Source: Rhizobium oryzihabitans (GTDB lineage: Bacteria; Pseudomonadota; Alphaproteobacteria; Rhizobiales; Rhizobiaceae). Taken from it: 64,000 nucleotides of DNA. Shown piece by piece: positions 19,773 through 29,666 of the stretch (position 1 is the stretch's first letter; every line of letters starts with the position of its first letter). The notes under the pieces are model-generated. The model was not told the origin of the DNA. It searched no databases and saw only the letters and a program-made list of their open reading frames with translations. Made by a program: the position numbers and the translations under genes. The stretch spans positions 60,647 to 124,646 of the forward strand of contig NZ_CP048633.1 in assembly GCF_010669145.1 (NCBI RefSeq). The letters run 5' to 3'.

Positions 19773-21047
19773 TTACATCAGCACGTTTGGCAGGAATGTG
19801 ATGATTGGCGGCACCAGCGTGAAGAGCAGCAGAAGACCGACAAGGACTGCGAGAAACGGCAGGAATTCCTTTGAGAAATCCTCGATGGAGCATTTGGTGA
19901 TTGAGCAGACCGTGAACATCACCGTGCCGATGGGCGGCGTGACCGAGCCGATGGCCGTGTTGAAGACCAGCACGACGCCGAGATGAACGGGGTCGATGCC
20001 GAGACTGGTCGCCACATCGAGCAGAAACGGGCCCAGGATGATGATGATCGCCAATCCCTCGAAAATCGTACCGAGAACAAGCAGCGCGATGTTGATGACG
20101 ATCAGAACGACATATTTGTTTTCCGAAATGCCGAGCAGTTGCGACACCAGCATCTGCGGCAGTTGTTCCAGGCTGAGGATCAGCGAGAAGACCGAGGCGG
20201 AAGCGACGATGAACATGACGCCCGCCGTCGTTAGCGCCGATTCACGAAGCAGGTCGTAGCTGTCGGAAAAGGACAGGCCCTTGTAGATGACGGCGCCGAC
20301 GAAAAATGCGTAGAGCGCGGCGAATGCACCGAGTTCCGTCGGCGTGAAAAAGCCGGTCCTCAGACCAAACAGCAAGAGAACCGGCATGGCCAGCGCCCAG
20401 AGTGCTGCATGACCCTTGGTCCAGATTTCACGCGGTCTTGCACGTTCCGTTCTCGCCTGCGTGTGCCCATGGCGGCGTGCGCACCAGCGCACGGTCAGCA
20501 TCAACGCGGCGGCGATGAAGAAGGCTGGAATGACGCCGCCCATGAACAGGCGCCCTATCGAGGTATCGGTCAGGAGACCATAAACGATCAATGCGATGGA
20601 TGGCGGCATGATCGGCGCGATCAGGGCTGATGCGGCGCTGACCACCGAACCATAGGCGTTGGTATAGCCGTGCTGACGCATCACCGGCACGATGGTTCGC
20701 GCATCGATGGCGGCATCCGCATTGGCGGAACCGGACATGGCACCCATGAACAGCGAGTTCACCACGGCGATCTGCGCCAGCCCGCCCTTCCAGTGACCGA
20801 CGAGCGTTTCGGCAAAGCCGTAAAGCCGGTCGGCAATGCCGCCGCGCGCCATGGCGCAACCGGCCACCACGAACAATGGCACGGCCAGCAGCGGGAAGGA
20901 TTCGAGCGCCGAACCCATGCGCTGCGCGACGATGCTCGCCATCATCGGGTTCTGGAAGAAATAGATCATCGAGGCGCCGAGCATGACGAAACCGACCGGC
21001 AGCCCGAGCAGCAGCAGAACGACGAAGGCGATAGCGGTCAGGGTCAT
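19773..21047 (-). CDS. dctM: TRAP transporter large permease, DctM type
   Basis: 424 residues, hydrophobic throughout with about 12 membrane segments, normal length for DctM. Seen: GLPVGFVMLGASMIYF at the N-terminus, the conserved SGSANADAAIDA, APIMPPSIALIVYG and FNTAIGSVTPPIGTVMFTVC loops. With the small permease and the binding protein it forms a sodium-driven uptake system for organic acids or related solutes. The start overlaps dctQ by ATGA. Neighbours suggest that the substrate is a sugar-amino acid conjugate or a derived acid (inference). Confidence 0.93.
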   Translation of the reverse strand: MTLTAIAFVVLLLLGLPVGFVMLGASMIYFFQNPMMASIVAQRMGSALESFPLLAVPLFVVAGCAMARGGIADRLYGFAETLVGHWKGGLAQIAVVNSLFMGAMSGSANADAAIDARTIVPVMRQHGYTNAYGSVVSAASALIAPIMPPSIALIVYGLLTDTSIGRLFMGGVIPAFFIAAALMLTVRWCARRHGHTQARTERARPREIWTKGHAALWALAMPVLLLFGLRTGFFTPTELGAFAALYAFFVGAVIYKGLSFSDSYDLLRESALTTAGVMFIVASASVFSLILSLEQLPQMLVSQLLGISENKYVVLIVINIALLVLGTIFEGLAIIIILGPFLLDVATSLGIDPVHLGVVLVFNTAIGSVTPPIGTVMFTVCSITKCSIEDFSKEFLPFLAVLVGLLLLFTLVPPIITFLPNVLM

Positions 21048-21511
21048 TGGAAATTCTTCTCCCCACGCAGGCGGGCAACGATATCAAGAAGGCGCACGAT
21101 GATGATCATGATCATGCCGGCGGCAATGAAGGCCGCGATGATCCATTTCGGCCAACCGAGCGCCAGAAACGTCGTGAAGCGGGCGGTGGAGATCTGTGCA
21201 TAGGCGGCCCGCACAACGGCGGCGGCGATCAGGATCGTCAACAGATCGGCGGCAACCATCGCGGCCATCTGCAAGCGCGGCGGCAACCGCTCCACGACGG
21301 TGGCGATGCCGAACATCTGGTCGGACATGCAGGCGCCCGCAAGACCGAACCAGACCGTGACCGCCATCATCACGACCGCGAGATCGTGTGCCCAGGGAAT
21401 GGGGGCTTGAAAGAAATTGCGGGCGATGACATCCGCGAAAACCACGAGGACGATCGCTCCGGTCGTCACCGCCGGAAGCGCGACGCCGAAAAGGCGGATC
21501 AGACTACGCAT
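21044..21511 (-). CDS. dctQ: TRAP transporter small permease, DctQ type
   Basis: 155 residues from ATG 21511 (GGGAG 7 bp upstream); an upstream TTG at 21553 would add 14 residues. Four membrane segments with the DctQ pattern: VFADVIARNFF after the first segment, WAHDLAVVMMAVTVWFGLAG, then a C-terminal pair. It overlaps dctM by 4 bp. In this family it bridges the binding protein and the large permease. Confidence 0.88.
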   Translation of the reverse strand: MRSLIRLFGVALPAVTTGAIVLVVFADVIARNFFQAPIPWAHDLAVVMMAVTVWFGLAGACMSDQMFGIATVVERLPPRLQMAAMVAADLLTILIAAAVVRAAYAQISTARFTTFLALGWPKWIIAAFIAAGMIMIIIVRLLDIVARLRGEKNFQ

Positions 21512-21590
21512 TGAACGCTCCCAAAATCCGTGGGTGGCGGCGAAGGCGTGCAAGCGCCTCCGCCCTTCCTTCAGATTACCAACCGGCCCT

Positions 21591-22594
21591 TTACTTGGCC
21601 ACCGCCGCCGCGCGAACCTGTTCGAAGAGACCCGCAGGCCACTTCGGGAAGCTCGTATAGTATCCGGCCGTGGCCTTGCGATAGGCCTCGATGTCGGCGG
21701 TGTGGAAGGTCACGCCCTGTGCTTCGAACGCCGTGCGGATTTCGCCTTCGAGCTTGGCCGACAGCTTCGTCAGGTCCTGACCGCCGGTTTTGAACTCTTC
21801 CATCAGAATGGCGCGGTCGCCGTCGCTCAGCTTCGCGTAAACCGCCTCGCTCATCACCCATCCGGTGAAGAGATTGAAGTGACCGGTCAGCGTGATGTGC
21901 TTGACGACTTCCTGCCAGCCCGAGGCACGAAGGCCGGTCAGCGGGCTTTCTGCAGCCGTGACAACACCCTGGGAAAGCGCCGAATAGACTTCGCCCGCTT
22001 CGACAGTGGTGGCGACGACGCCGAGAGGCTGGAAGGTCTTCAGCCAGCTTTCGACGGGGGGAACACGCATCTTGACGCCCTTGAGGTCCGTCGGCGCCGG
22101 ATAGCCCTTGTCGCCGATCATATGGCGCGGACCGTCAAACCAGTTCAGCGCCACAGGGCGAATGCCTGCGTCCTTCGCAAGACGGTCGTAGAAGCCCTGC
22201 ATCAGTGGGGAAAACGCAATGTTTTCGGCTTCATCCGTGCTGGAAACCATGAAGGGGCCTTCAACGACGGAAAGCTCCGGCACGCCGAACGTCGACAGGA
22301 ACGAGGCGGAGGTGAAGGTCATGACGGGTTGACCCTGGCTCGCCTGCTCGATGGAGTCGGTCGTGCTGCCAAGCTGGCCCGAGGGAAGCCCTGGAACGAG
22401 ACACGGCCTTCGGTCCGCGTCTTGACGCGTTCGGCTGCGGCCATCGCACCCTTGTAGGATTCGCTGGTCGGCGCGTTGACGGTCGCGATGCGTATCGTCA
22501 CGTTCTCGGCGACGGCCGGGGCCGACAGGAGAGCCGATGCAAGGAACAGTCCGCCAGCGATTGCACCGCGGCGCGTCGTCTTCAAAGTGGTCAT
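21591..22594 (-). pseudogene. dctP: TRAP transporter solute-binding protein, DctP type, one-base frameshift
   Basis: About 335 residues if repaired. Start ATG 22594 with AGGAGGGG upstream. The signal peptide (TTRRGAIAGGLFLASALLSA) has a twin-arginine look. The mature part reads NVTIRIATVNAPTSESYKGA up to RVSFQGFP, where a base is missing (GGG at 22383-22385), and continues in the next frame from QPVMTFTSASFLSTFG to the end, with the DctP motif GDKGYPAPTDLKGVKMRVPP. First gene of the dctPQM set, transcribed away from the kinase side. Confidence 0.85.
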
Positions 22595-22711
22595 GTTGCC
22601 CCTCCTCTGATCAGGGTTTGTTGTTGTCATTGTATCTCGAACCAGTGCAGGTCTTGCGCTGGCAGGCATGACGCCAGGCCCTTCCCTGGGCATGGCGTTC
22701 CAGCGCACGTT

Positions 22712-23611
22712 TCAGGCATCCACCGGACTGGGGGCCGGTTTCGTCGTGCGATAGATTTCATCAATTGTCATGGCGGTCGAAATATCGACGTCCATGGGAC
22801 TTTCATGGCCGAAGCCGCCCTTGGCGAGGCAGGTGAGGGCAGCCGTCTGCGCGGCAGCGGCGAGGGCTTCCTCCGGCGCTTCCGCGCGCAGAAGTCCGAC
22901 CAGCGTGCGCGCAATGAAGCTATCACCTGCTCCGAGCGTATCGACCGGCGCGACAATGGCAGCGGGTACAACGCTCAGCCCGCAGGCACCGAGCAGTAAC
23001 GCACCACGGTCGCCGAGCGTCACCAGAACCCAATGCGCGCCAGCATCACGGGTGAATTCAGCAAGCGCGAGGGCATCGTCGCGCCCGAGATCACCACCGG
23101 AAAAGGCGGCAAGAAAGCAATGCTTCGCCAGCGGTGCGATGTGAGCCCTGTCGCGGATCGTCGCAAAATCGTAGGAAACGCGCGTCAGCCCGGCGATCAA
23201 CGGTATCCACGCATCGATATGGCTCGAACGGCCGGTATGCAGCGCGTCGACTTGGCGGGCGAACTCAAGATCGGCCGTCTCGGGCGCGATAATCGAAACA
23301 CCGAGATTGGCCCCTGCGAACACACGGTCGCCATCCTGAAGCTCAATCACGCAGTAGGCGGTCGCGCCCGGCAGAAAGCGGAGGCGTGAAACGTCAACCC
23401 CTTCTCTGGCCAGCGCATCGCGGATCGCACGTCCGGCTGCGTCGTCGGCAACGGCTCCGGCATAGGCGGAGCGTGCACCGGCACGACGGGCAAACGCTGC
23501 GAGATTGACGCAGTTTCCACCCGGATACATGACCTTTTCGTCACTGTAGCAATCGACGACGTTGTCGCCGAACGCCAGAACGAATGGTTCGTTTGTCATG
23601 CTCGTTCCCAT
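22712..23611 (-). CDS. PfkB-family sugar kinase, FrlD/FraD-like
   Basis: 299 residues, ribokinase/PfkB fold. Substrate motif YPGGNCVNLAAFARRAG, and the C-terminal signature with the catalytic Asp in DTLGAGDSFIARTLVGLL. In fructoselysine and fructose-asparagine pathways this enzyme phosphorylates the Amadori compound at C6 before the deglycase acts; the adjacent deglycase gene supports that role here. Start is 23611 or, with a better-spaced GGGA, ATG 23599. Divergent from the deglycase gene. An 11-of-12 match to a palindrome found again before the ABC transporter lies 18 bp upstream. Confidence 0.85.
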   Translation of the reverse strand: MGTSMTNEPFVLAFGDNVVDCYSDEKVMYPGGNCVNLAAFARRAGARSAYAGAVADDAAGRAIRDALAREGVDVSRLRFLPGATAYCVIELQDGDRVFAGANLGVSIIAPETADLEFARQVDALHTGRSSHIDAWIPLIAGLTRVSYDFATIRDRAHIAPLAKHCFLAAFSGGDLGRDDALALAEFTRDAGAHWVLVTLGDRGALLLGACGLSVVPAAIVAPVDTLGAGDSFIARTLVGLLRAEAPEEALAAAAQTAALTCLAKGGFGHESPMDVDISTAMTIDEIYRTTKPAPSPVDA

Positions 23612-23628
23612 CCCTCTTGCTCATTTAA

Positions 23629-23640
23629 GAGAACGTTCGC
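23629..23640. promoter_or_regulatory. LacI-type operator, 11/12 match
   Basis: GAGAACGTTCGC, one base off the perfect palindrome GAGAACGTTCTC at 27725-27736. It lies just upstream of the PfkB kinase. Recurrence before two transcription units of the same island, next to a LacI-family regulator, makes it a good candidate operator. Confidence 0.55.
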
Positions 23641-23689
23641 ACAATTGTTTCAAGCCTGTCAATTGCGCTTGACACGTCCCGGCAAAAAA

Positions 23690-23703
23690 ATAATACGTAT
23701 TAT
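23690..23703. promoter_or_regulatory. 14-bp perfect palindrome before the deglycase gene
   Basis: ATAATACGTATTAT, 27 bp before the ATG at 23730. An AT-rich palindrome of this size is typical of GntR/HutC-class operators. The GntR gene two positions downstream is its likely binder. Confidence 0.5.
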
Positions 23704-23729
23704 AACGTCATATCGAGAAAGGCTTTAAA

Positions 23730-24731
23730 ATGACCTTGCCATCCACTTTCGACAAAGGGGTGCTTGCAGCCCTTGGTGCCCTTGACGCGAGCGCAATCCA
23801 CCACGTCTTCTTCGTTGCCTGCGGCGGTTCGCTTTCCATCATGCATCCTGCAAAATTCCTGCTGGATCAGCATGCGGCGATTGCTTCGGATGTCTATAAC
23901 GCTGCCGAATTCGTTGCCCGCGCACCAAAACTGCTCGGTCCCGGCTCGCTGGTTATCCTGTGCTCGATGACCGGCACGACGAAGGAAACGACGGCCGCCG
24001 CCGAATTCGCCCGTGCAAAGGGTGCAACCACGATCGGCCTGACGGTCGAGCCGGGTTCGCCGCTCGCAAATGCTTGCGATCATGTCGTCGGCTTCGAGGC
24101 CCCCTACACGACCGGCGTTCCGATCGATGCCGTTAACAGCAACTATTCCCGCATCTACCAGCTTGTCATGGGCGTCGTCGCGCTCACCGGCGGCGAAAAC
24201 CTGACTGAGCCGTTGATCAAAAGCCTCGCCGCGCTTCAGGTCGCAATCGACAAGGCACAGCTCGTCTTCGCGCCGCTTTTCGATGATTACGCCCCGCGTT
24301 TTGCCAAAGAGAACGTCGTCTACACCGTCGCCAGCGGCGCCAGCTACGGCGCAGCCTATTCCTTCTCCATCTGCGTGCTGATGGAAATGCAGTGGATCAA
24401 CAGCCAGGCGATCCATGCGAACGAGTTCTTCCATGGTCCGTTCGAGGTGCTCGACAAGGACCGCGCCTTTATTCTCATGAAGGGGCTGGACAGCACCCGT
24501 GCGCTTGAAGACCGGGCGGACACCTTCCTCCACCGCTTCGGCTCGGCGGAGAAGATTCTTGTTCTCGATGCTGAAAAGCTCGATCTCGACGGTATCGATC
24601 CGCAATTCCGTGGCAATGTCGTCCCGCTCATTTTCTTCGACACCCTTTGGCGTTTCGCTTACAAGATCGCCGAACTGCGCAAGCACGAAATGCTGGAAGC
24701 GCGACGCTACATGAAGAAGATCTCCTACTGA
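23730..24731 (+). CDS. SIS-domain deglycase, FraB/FrlB-like
   Basis: 333 residues, two SIS domains. Related to FraB (6-phosphofructose-aspartate deglycase) and FrlB (fructoselysine-6-phosphate deglycase), which split a phosphorylated Amadori compound into glucose-6-phosphate and an amino acid. Seen: phosphosugar site VFFVACGGSLSIMHPAK, SMTGTTKETTAAAEFA, YTVASGASYGAAYSFSICVL, then Glu219 (MEMQW) and His235 (EFFHG). A Glu and a His 16 residues apart at this place are the catalytic pair reported for Salmonella FraB. C-terminus ARRYMKKISY also fits. First gene of the operon with GntR and the ornithine-cyclodeaminase-like gene; a PfkB kinase lies divergent. Confidence 0.88.
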   Translation: MTLPSTFDKGVLAALGALDASAIHHVFFVACGGSLSIMHPAKFLLDQHAAIASDVYNAAEFVARAPKLLGPGSLVILCSMTGTTKETTAAAEFARAKGATTIGLTVEPGSPLANACDHVVGFEAPYTTGVPIDAVNSNYSRIYQLVMGVVALTGGENLTEPLIKSLAALQVAIDKAQLVFAPLFDDYAPRFAKENVVYTVASGASYGAAYSFSICVLMEMQWINSQAIHANEFFHGPFEVLDKDRAFILMKGLDSTRALEDRADTFLHRFGSAEKILVLDAEKLDLDGIDPQFRGNVVPLIFFDTLWRFAYKIAELRKHEMLEARRYMKKISY

Positions 24732-24743
24732 CACGGATGGCTG

Positions 24744-25454
24744 ATGGACGAGCATGAACAGCTGATACCGCTCTATGAGCGGGTGCGACGTGCAATTCTG
24801 GCGGATATCGAATCCGGCGTTCTTGGCGAAGGCGGGTTCCTGCCCGCCGAGCCTGAACTTTGCGCGGCGCATGGTGTCAGCCGTATCACGCTCCGCCGCG
24901 CGATCTCGGAGCTTTGTGCCGAGGGACACCTCGTTCGGCAACAAGGCAGAGGCACGCTCGTCGCACCGCGCAAGGTTCGCCAGACGCTGGTGACCCTTTC
25001 CGGCTTCACGGAAACGATGAGCGGCCTTGGTCGCAGGAGCAGCCATAGCATTCTGTCTTTCGGGATAGACGACAATGCCGCCGCCGCTGGCGGACGCCTT
25101 GCGGCGGCACGGCTTGCCCGCTTCGAGCGCGTGCTCGAAGTGGATGGCCGTCCCATGACGCTGGAGACGCTGTGGTTCGATGCCGAACGACTGGAAGGCG
25201 CTATCCAGCCTGTTCGCGACGGCGGTTCCTTCTTCACTACGCTGCGCGAGCGCATGCACATCCAGCCAGCCGGTGCCGAGCGACAGTTCGATGTCGGTTT
25301 CGCCACCCGCGAGGAAGCGCAGATCCTCGCCATTCCATCCTCGCAACCCGTCTACCGGATCGAGAAGACCGTTTTCGAGGCCGGTGACCGGCCGATTTCC
25401 TTCTCGAGACTTGTGACACCTTGCCACCTCGTGACATTCACGATGAGAAGCTGA
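24744..25454 (+). CDS. GntR-family regulator with UTRA domain, FrlR-like
   Basis: 236 residues. N-terminal winged helix (PLYERVRRAILADIESG; LPAEPELCAAHGVSRITLRR), C-terminal UTRA effector domain (LARFERVLEVDGRPMTLETL; PVYRIEKTVFEAGDRPISFS), the HutC-type layout that binds small sugar or amino acid ligands. It starts 12 bp after the deglycase stop and likely controls this operon through the palindrome at 23690. Confidence 0.9.
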   Translation: MDEHEQLIPLYERVRRAILADIESGVLGEGGFLPAEPELCAAHGVSRITLRRAISELCAEGHLVRQQGRGTLVAPRKVRQTLVTLSGFTETMSGLGRRSSHSILSFGIDDNAAAAGGRLAAARLARFERVLEVDGRPMTLETLWFDAERLEGAIQPVRDGGSFFTTLRERMHIQPAGAERQFDVGFATREEAQILAIPSSQPVYRIEKTVFEAGDRPISFSRLVTPCHLVTFTMRS

Positions 25455-25464
25455 AAGTTTCCTA

Positions 25465-26415
25465 ATGCTCGTTTTCGATGCCGATGCCGTTCACGCTACC
25501 CTTGCCTGGCCCCTGCTGATCGAAGCGCTTCGCATCGCTCACTTGGGCGAAATGCCTGCCTCCGATGTCGTGCTGCAATCCGACCCGCGTGGCAGCGGCA
25601 ACCAGTTCGTAACATTGCCGGGCTGGATTCCCGGAGGTCTGATCGGCGTGAAAATGGTCGGTGTCTTTCCCGGCAATGCCGAACTTCAACCTCCGCAGCC
25701 TTCAGTGCAGGGCCTCGTCGCCGCATTTGACGGTGCGACAGGCGCGCCGCGTATGGTGGCCGACGGGGCGGCCATGACAGCCCGCAAGACGGCCGGTGAT
25801 TCCGCACTCGGGTCTAGTCTCCTGGCCCGCCATGACGCCCGGACATTGCTCGTGGTCGGAGCAGGTGCCCTTGCCCCTCACGTCGCCCACGCCCATTCGG
25901 CGGCGCGTCCGTCGGTCGATCGTATTCTGGTGTGGAACCGCACCCCGGCACGCGCCGAGGCGGTGGTGGCGGGGCTGAAGGCCGATGGGCTGAATGCCGC
26001 GGTGGCAACTGATCTCGATCAGGCGGTCAGCGAGGCCGATATCATTTCGTGCGTCACGATGTCGGATACCCCGCTGGTCAAGGGTGCCTTGTTGCGGCCC
26101 GGCGCGCATCTCGACCTGATCGGGGCATACATGACGACGCTTCGGGAAGCCGACGACGAAGCCATGCAGCGCGGAACGATTTTCGTCGACACCCGGCGCG
26201 GCATGGAAGGTGCCGGCGATCTGGCGCAGCCGGTCGCATCCGGCATTCTCGGCTGGGATGCTGTCACGGCCGATATGTTCGATCTGGCGCAGGCAAGGCA
26301 TCCGGGCCGGATCTCCGAAGACGAGATCACCATCTACAAGAACGTCGGCGGTGCCCATCTCGATCTATTCACCGTCGCGGCACTTATGGCGACGCACAAC
26401 GCAACTGCTCCATGA
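25465..26415 (+). CDS. Ornithine cyclodeaminase / mu-crystallin family protein
   Basis: 316 residues with a Rossmann NAD(P) site (TLLVVGAGALAPHVAHAHSA; ILVWNRTPARAEAVV), the family Lys/Arg region GWIPGGLIGVKMVGVFPGN, and the C-terminal DLFTVAALM. Members deaminate ornithine or reduce cyclic imines such as pyrroline-2-carboxylate. Placed 10 bp after the GntR gene, it may process the amino acid released by the deglycase; a direct role is inferred from position only. Confidence 0.85.
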   Translation: MLVFDADAVHATLAWPLLIEALRIAHLGEMPASDVVLQSDPRGSGNQFVTLPGWIPGGLIGVKMVGVFPGNAELQPPQPSVQGLVAAFDGATGAPRMVADGAAMTARKTAGDSALGSSLLARHDARTLLVVGAGALAPHVAHAHSAARPSVDRILVWNRTPARAEAVVAGLKADGLNAAVATDLDQAVSEADIISCVTMSDTPLVKGALLRPGAHLDLIGAYMTTLREADDEAMQRGTIFVDTRRGMEGAGDLAQPVASGILGWDAVTADMFDLAQARHPGRISEDEITIYKNVGGAHLDLFTVAALMATHNATAP

Positions 26416-26460
26416 TGTGGGTGGGGCCTCACCGGGAGGTCGTTGCCATGGTGGCGGCGA

Positions 26461-27547
26461 TCACAATGGTGCGACAGAGCCGCGTTCAATCAACTCGGCG
26501 GGCATAAGCACCGTGCGTGGTGGATAATCCTCGCCGTGAATGCGCTCCAGCAGCATCCGTGCAGCGGCCTCGCCCATGGCGAGGCGCGGCTGTGCAATGG
26601 TGGTGATGCCGGGGCGATGAAAGCTCATCCAGTCAAGATCGTCGAAGCAGATGATCGAGAGGTCCTCTGGAATTGAAAGCTTCAACTCGGAGAGCCCTCG
26701 CATGGCGCCCTCGGACATAGTGCCGTCCGTCGTGAACAGAGCCGTCGGCGGGTCCGGGACTTTCATCAGCCGGGGAGCGCAGCCTGAGCGGCGCTGGCAG
26801 AATAGCCTCCCGCCCGTATCGTCAGGCGTGGGTCCACTGGCAAGCCTTCAATCCGGTGCGCACGGATATAACCAAGAAGGCGCTGCCAACTTGGATAAAG
26901 CGTTTCGCTTTCGATCGGATCTCCCGCGACAGCGCGCGCCAGAAACCCGTCCAGTCCGTCGCTCTCCTGATCGACGAGTTCCGCAACAATGCCGATCCGC
27001 CGGTGACCGGCGGCAATCAGATAGCGCACGGCCTGTTCGGCAGCGGCGATATTGTCGGTCGCCACGCGGTCCACCATCAGACCGGCGACAGCACGGTCGA
27101 TCAGAACGAGCGGCACGCCCATGCCCGCAGATTGTGCAGGTGCCGCGCCTTGCGCGTGTCGCTGGGGGTGACGATCAACCCATCCACCTGCTTCTGCGCC
27201 AGAAGCTCCACCGAGTGAACCTCCTTGGATTGCGACTCGTCGCTATTGGTGATCAGCAGCCCGAAACCGTTGGCTTCCACGACGTTTGAAATACCGCGCA
27301 GAACCGAAGCGTAGAACGGGTTCTGAATATCACCGGCCACGACGCCGATAGTTCGTGTCTTGCCGGTAATGAGGCTGCGCGCCAGCGCATTGGGCCGATA
27401 GCCCAGCTTCTGGGCGGCCTTGAGCACCTGTTCTTTCTTGTCGTCACTGGTGTAGCCGTAACCGCCCAGCACGCGCCCCGCGGTCGCCGTGGAAACACCT
27501 GCTGCACGTGCGACATCGGTGATCGTCGCCTTGCTTTTAGGAGCCAA
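26461..27547 (-). pseudogene. LacI-family regulator, two one-base frameshifts
   Basis: About 360 residues if repaired. N-terminal helix-turn-helix (TITDVARAAGVSTATAGRVL), ligand domain with TRTIGVVAGDIQNPFYASVL, and DRVATDNIAAAEQAVRYLIA and TALFTTDGTMSEGAMRGL in later frames. Breaks: one base lost near 27125, and one C lost at the GGGG of 26772-26775 (plus strand). Lies between the two halves of the catabolic island; the GAGAACGTTCTC palindromes are its likely targets. Confidence 0.88.
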
Positions 27548-27724
27548 CTGGCAATTCCTCTCATATTTTGGTCTGCCGGAATGAGAATCTTATCATGTCT
27601 GGTCGGAAGAAAACGGTAGCTGTTTTTTGGCTTTAGCAGATCGACAGTGGTTTTCAACGCTCCATAAAGCCGGTCATCTGAAAGATGACGCTTGACGGAT
27701 GGATATTCGCCGTGCCTCATATGT

Positions 27725-27736
27725 GAGAACGTTCTC
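27725..27736. promoter_or_regulatory. LacI-type operator, perfect 12-bp palindrome
   Basis: GAGAACGTTCTC, about 70 bp before the ABC transporter binding-protein gene and on the upstream side of the LacI-family gene. A one-mismatch copy precedes the PfkB kinase at 23629. Confidence 0.6.
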
Positions 27737-27807
27737 TAAATGATTGCAAGGGGAACCGGAGAACGCAATCGCGGACCCGCCGGGTTTCGCATAACAAGGA
27801 GGCTGTC

Positions 27808-28652
27808 ATGTTCAAATCCATTCTGGCCGGGTGTGTCCTGAGCGCATTGACGGCGGTGAGCACATTCGCGGACGTCATTCCCGCTCTGCGCGATGCACTG
27901 CCGCAGGAATACAAGGATAATGGTATCAAGGCTGCGGTCTTCAACGACTGGGCGCCCGATGAGTATCTTGATGCCGATGGCCAGCTCAAGGGCTGGAGCG
28001 TGGACCTCGCCAAGGAGATGGAAGTACGTCTCGGCGTTCCCTTCACTTTCGAGGGTACAAGCTTCGATGCCATCATTCCGGGGCTTCAGTCCAAGCGTTT
28101 CGACGCCGGCTTCTCCTCCTTCGGCACAACCGCCGAGCGGCTGAAGACGCTTGATTTCGTTTCCCAGCGGCGGATCGGCACCTCGTTCGCTTACCCGGCA
28201 AACAGCAAGCTCGCCGTCAAGTCCGCCTCCGATGCCTGCGGTCTGACGATAGCGGTTCTGAACGGTTCCTGGATATCGGGCTCCTTGAAAAGCTCAACGC
28301 CAATGAATGCAAGGACAAGCCGATCGTCATGCAGATGCACGCCACGCAGGCGCAGGCTGAACTTGCCGTTCGTTCCAATCGCGCCGAAGCCACCGTCGGC
28401 GGCTCGGTCAAGCTCAGCTACATGGCGACGCAGACCGGCGATCTGAAGGTTTCGGAACTGGTTCTGTCTCCTGTCAACAGCTGCATCGGCGTGCGCAAGG
28501 GCGATCCGCTCGGCCAGGTCCTGACGGACGCGATCCAATCGCTGATCGACGACGGTACTTACGAGAAGATCATGGCCAAGTGGGGTCTGAACGACAGTGG
28601 CATGCTGAGCAAGGCGCTGCTGATCACGGAAGAAAACCCGGTTGATCTCTGA
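27808..28652 (+). pseudogene. Amino-acid ABC transporter substrate-binding protein, one-base frameshift
   Basis: About 281 residues if repaired. Signal peptide FKSILAGCVLSALTAVSTFA, then a family 3 binding fold (KAAVFNDWAPDEYLDADGQL; FEGTSFDAIIPGLQSKRFDA; GFSSFGTTAERLKTLDFVSQ). After VLNGSW the frame is lost because one G is missing at 28271-28272. It continues as DIGLLEKLNANECKDKPIV and MHATQAQAELAVRSNRAEAT to the stop at 28652. RBS AAGGAGG precedes ATG 27808. First gene of the ABC operon. Confidence 0.88.
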
Positions 28653-28742
28653 CGCAGTTTCACCGGCTGCAAAAGCGTATCCCGGCCCGGATTGTCATCC
28701 GGGCCGAAGCAGACAGCTCAGGATCGGCAGCAAGGAATAAAG

Positions 28743-29666
28743 ATGTCTGAAAAATCGCCGGAGCGTCCCTCGATCCTCAACTTGAAGCCCATCGCGGTGC
28801 CTAAAATAGGCCACTGGATCGGCGGCGTGGCTCTGACCATTCTTGCCATAGTGTTCCTGCAGGTGCTCGTCACCAACAAGAACATGCAGTGGGGCGTGGT
28901 CGCCAAATATATGTTCAACCCTGCGATCCTTTCCGGTCTCGGCATGACGTTGCTGCTGACGGTCCTTGCCATGGTGCTCGGTCTTGGGATCGGCATCGTT
29001 CTTGCCATCATGCGCCTGTCGACCAGCCGCGTCTTTCAAGCCGTGAGCTGGGGCTGGATCTGGTTCTTCCGCGGTGTGCCGCCGTTGGTTCAGATGATCT
29101 TCTGGTACAATCTGGCGCTGCTTTTGCCGGAGATTTCGATCGGCATTCCTTTCGACGGGTCGAAGCTTGTCTCCTGGAACACCAACCAGCTCATCACGCC
29201 ATTCAGTGCGGCCATCATGGGCCTCGCCTTAACCGAAAGCGCCTATGCCGCCGAAATGATCCGTGCCGGCATACAGGCCGTGAACGCGGGCCAGACGGAA
29301 GCTGCCGCAACGCTTGGCATGACGCGTGGCCAGACGCTTCGCCGCATCGTGCTGCCGCAAGCGTTGCGTATCGTTATTCCGCCCATCGGCAACGATACGA
29401 TCTCGATGCTGAAATTCACGTCGCTCGTCTCCGTGCTGGCATTGCCCGACCTGCTTTATTCCGCCCAGATGGTCTATGCACGCACTTATCAGACTGTGCC
29501 GCTGCTGTTGGTCGCGACCATCTGGTATCTCGTCCTGACGACAGTGCTGACGGTTATCGAGCATGCCGTCGAGCACCGCTTGAAGTCCGAACACCGTGCA
29601 GGTGCGAAGAAAGCAGGCGGGCTTTTGCCCGCTCGCCTGTTCAAACGTCAGCGGGAGGCTTTGTGA
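28743..29666 (+). CDS. Amino-acid ABC transporter permease
   Basis: 307 residues from ATG 28743 (AAGGA 7 bp upstream; an in-frame upstream start at 28692 lacks a ribosome site). HisM/GlnP-type permease with several membrane segments and the EAA loop [20 protein letters not shown] followed by [16 protein letters not shown]. Its stop overlaps the ATPase start (TGATG). Only one permease gene is present, so it likely acts as a homodimer. Confidence 0.92.
   Translation: MSEKSPERPSILNLKPIAVPKIGHWIGGVALTILAIVFLQVLVTNKNMQWGVVAKYMFNPAILSGLGMTLLLTVLAMVLGLGIGIVLAIMRLSTSRVFQAVSWGWIWFFRGVPPLVQMIFWYNLALLLPEISIGIPFDGSKLVSWNTNQLITPFSAAIMGLALTESAYAAEMIRAGIQAVNAGQTEAAATLGMTRGQTLRRIVLPQALRIVIPPIGNDTISMLKFTSLVSVLALPDLLYSAQMVYARTYQTVPLLLVATIWYLVLTTVLTVIEHAVEHRLKSEHRAGAKKAGGLLPARLFKRQREAL

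Noticed and set aside
23700..25427. 575-codon open frame on the minus strand across the deglycase and GntR genes
   Set aside because: Both plus-strand genes have clear families, ribosome sites and correct lengths; the antisense product matches nothing and arises from GC-rich codon use.
28889..29665. N-terminal extension of the ABC ATPase frame
   Set aside because: It overlaps the permease gene in another frame and has no family sequence; the ATPase starts at 29666 with the TGATG overlap.
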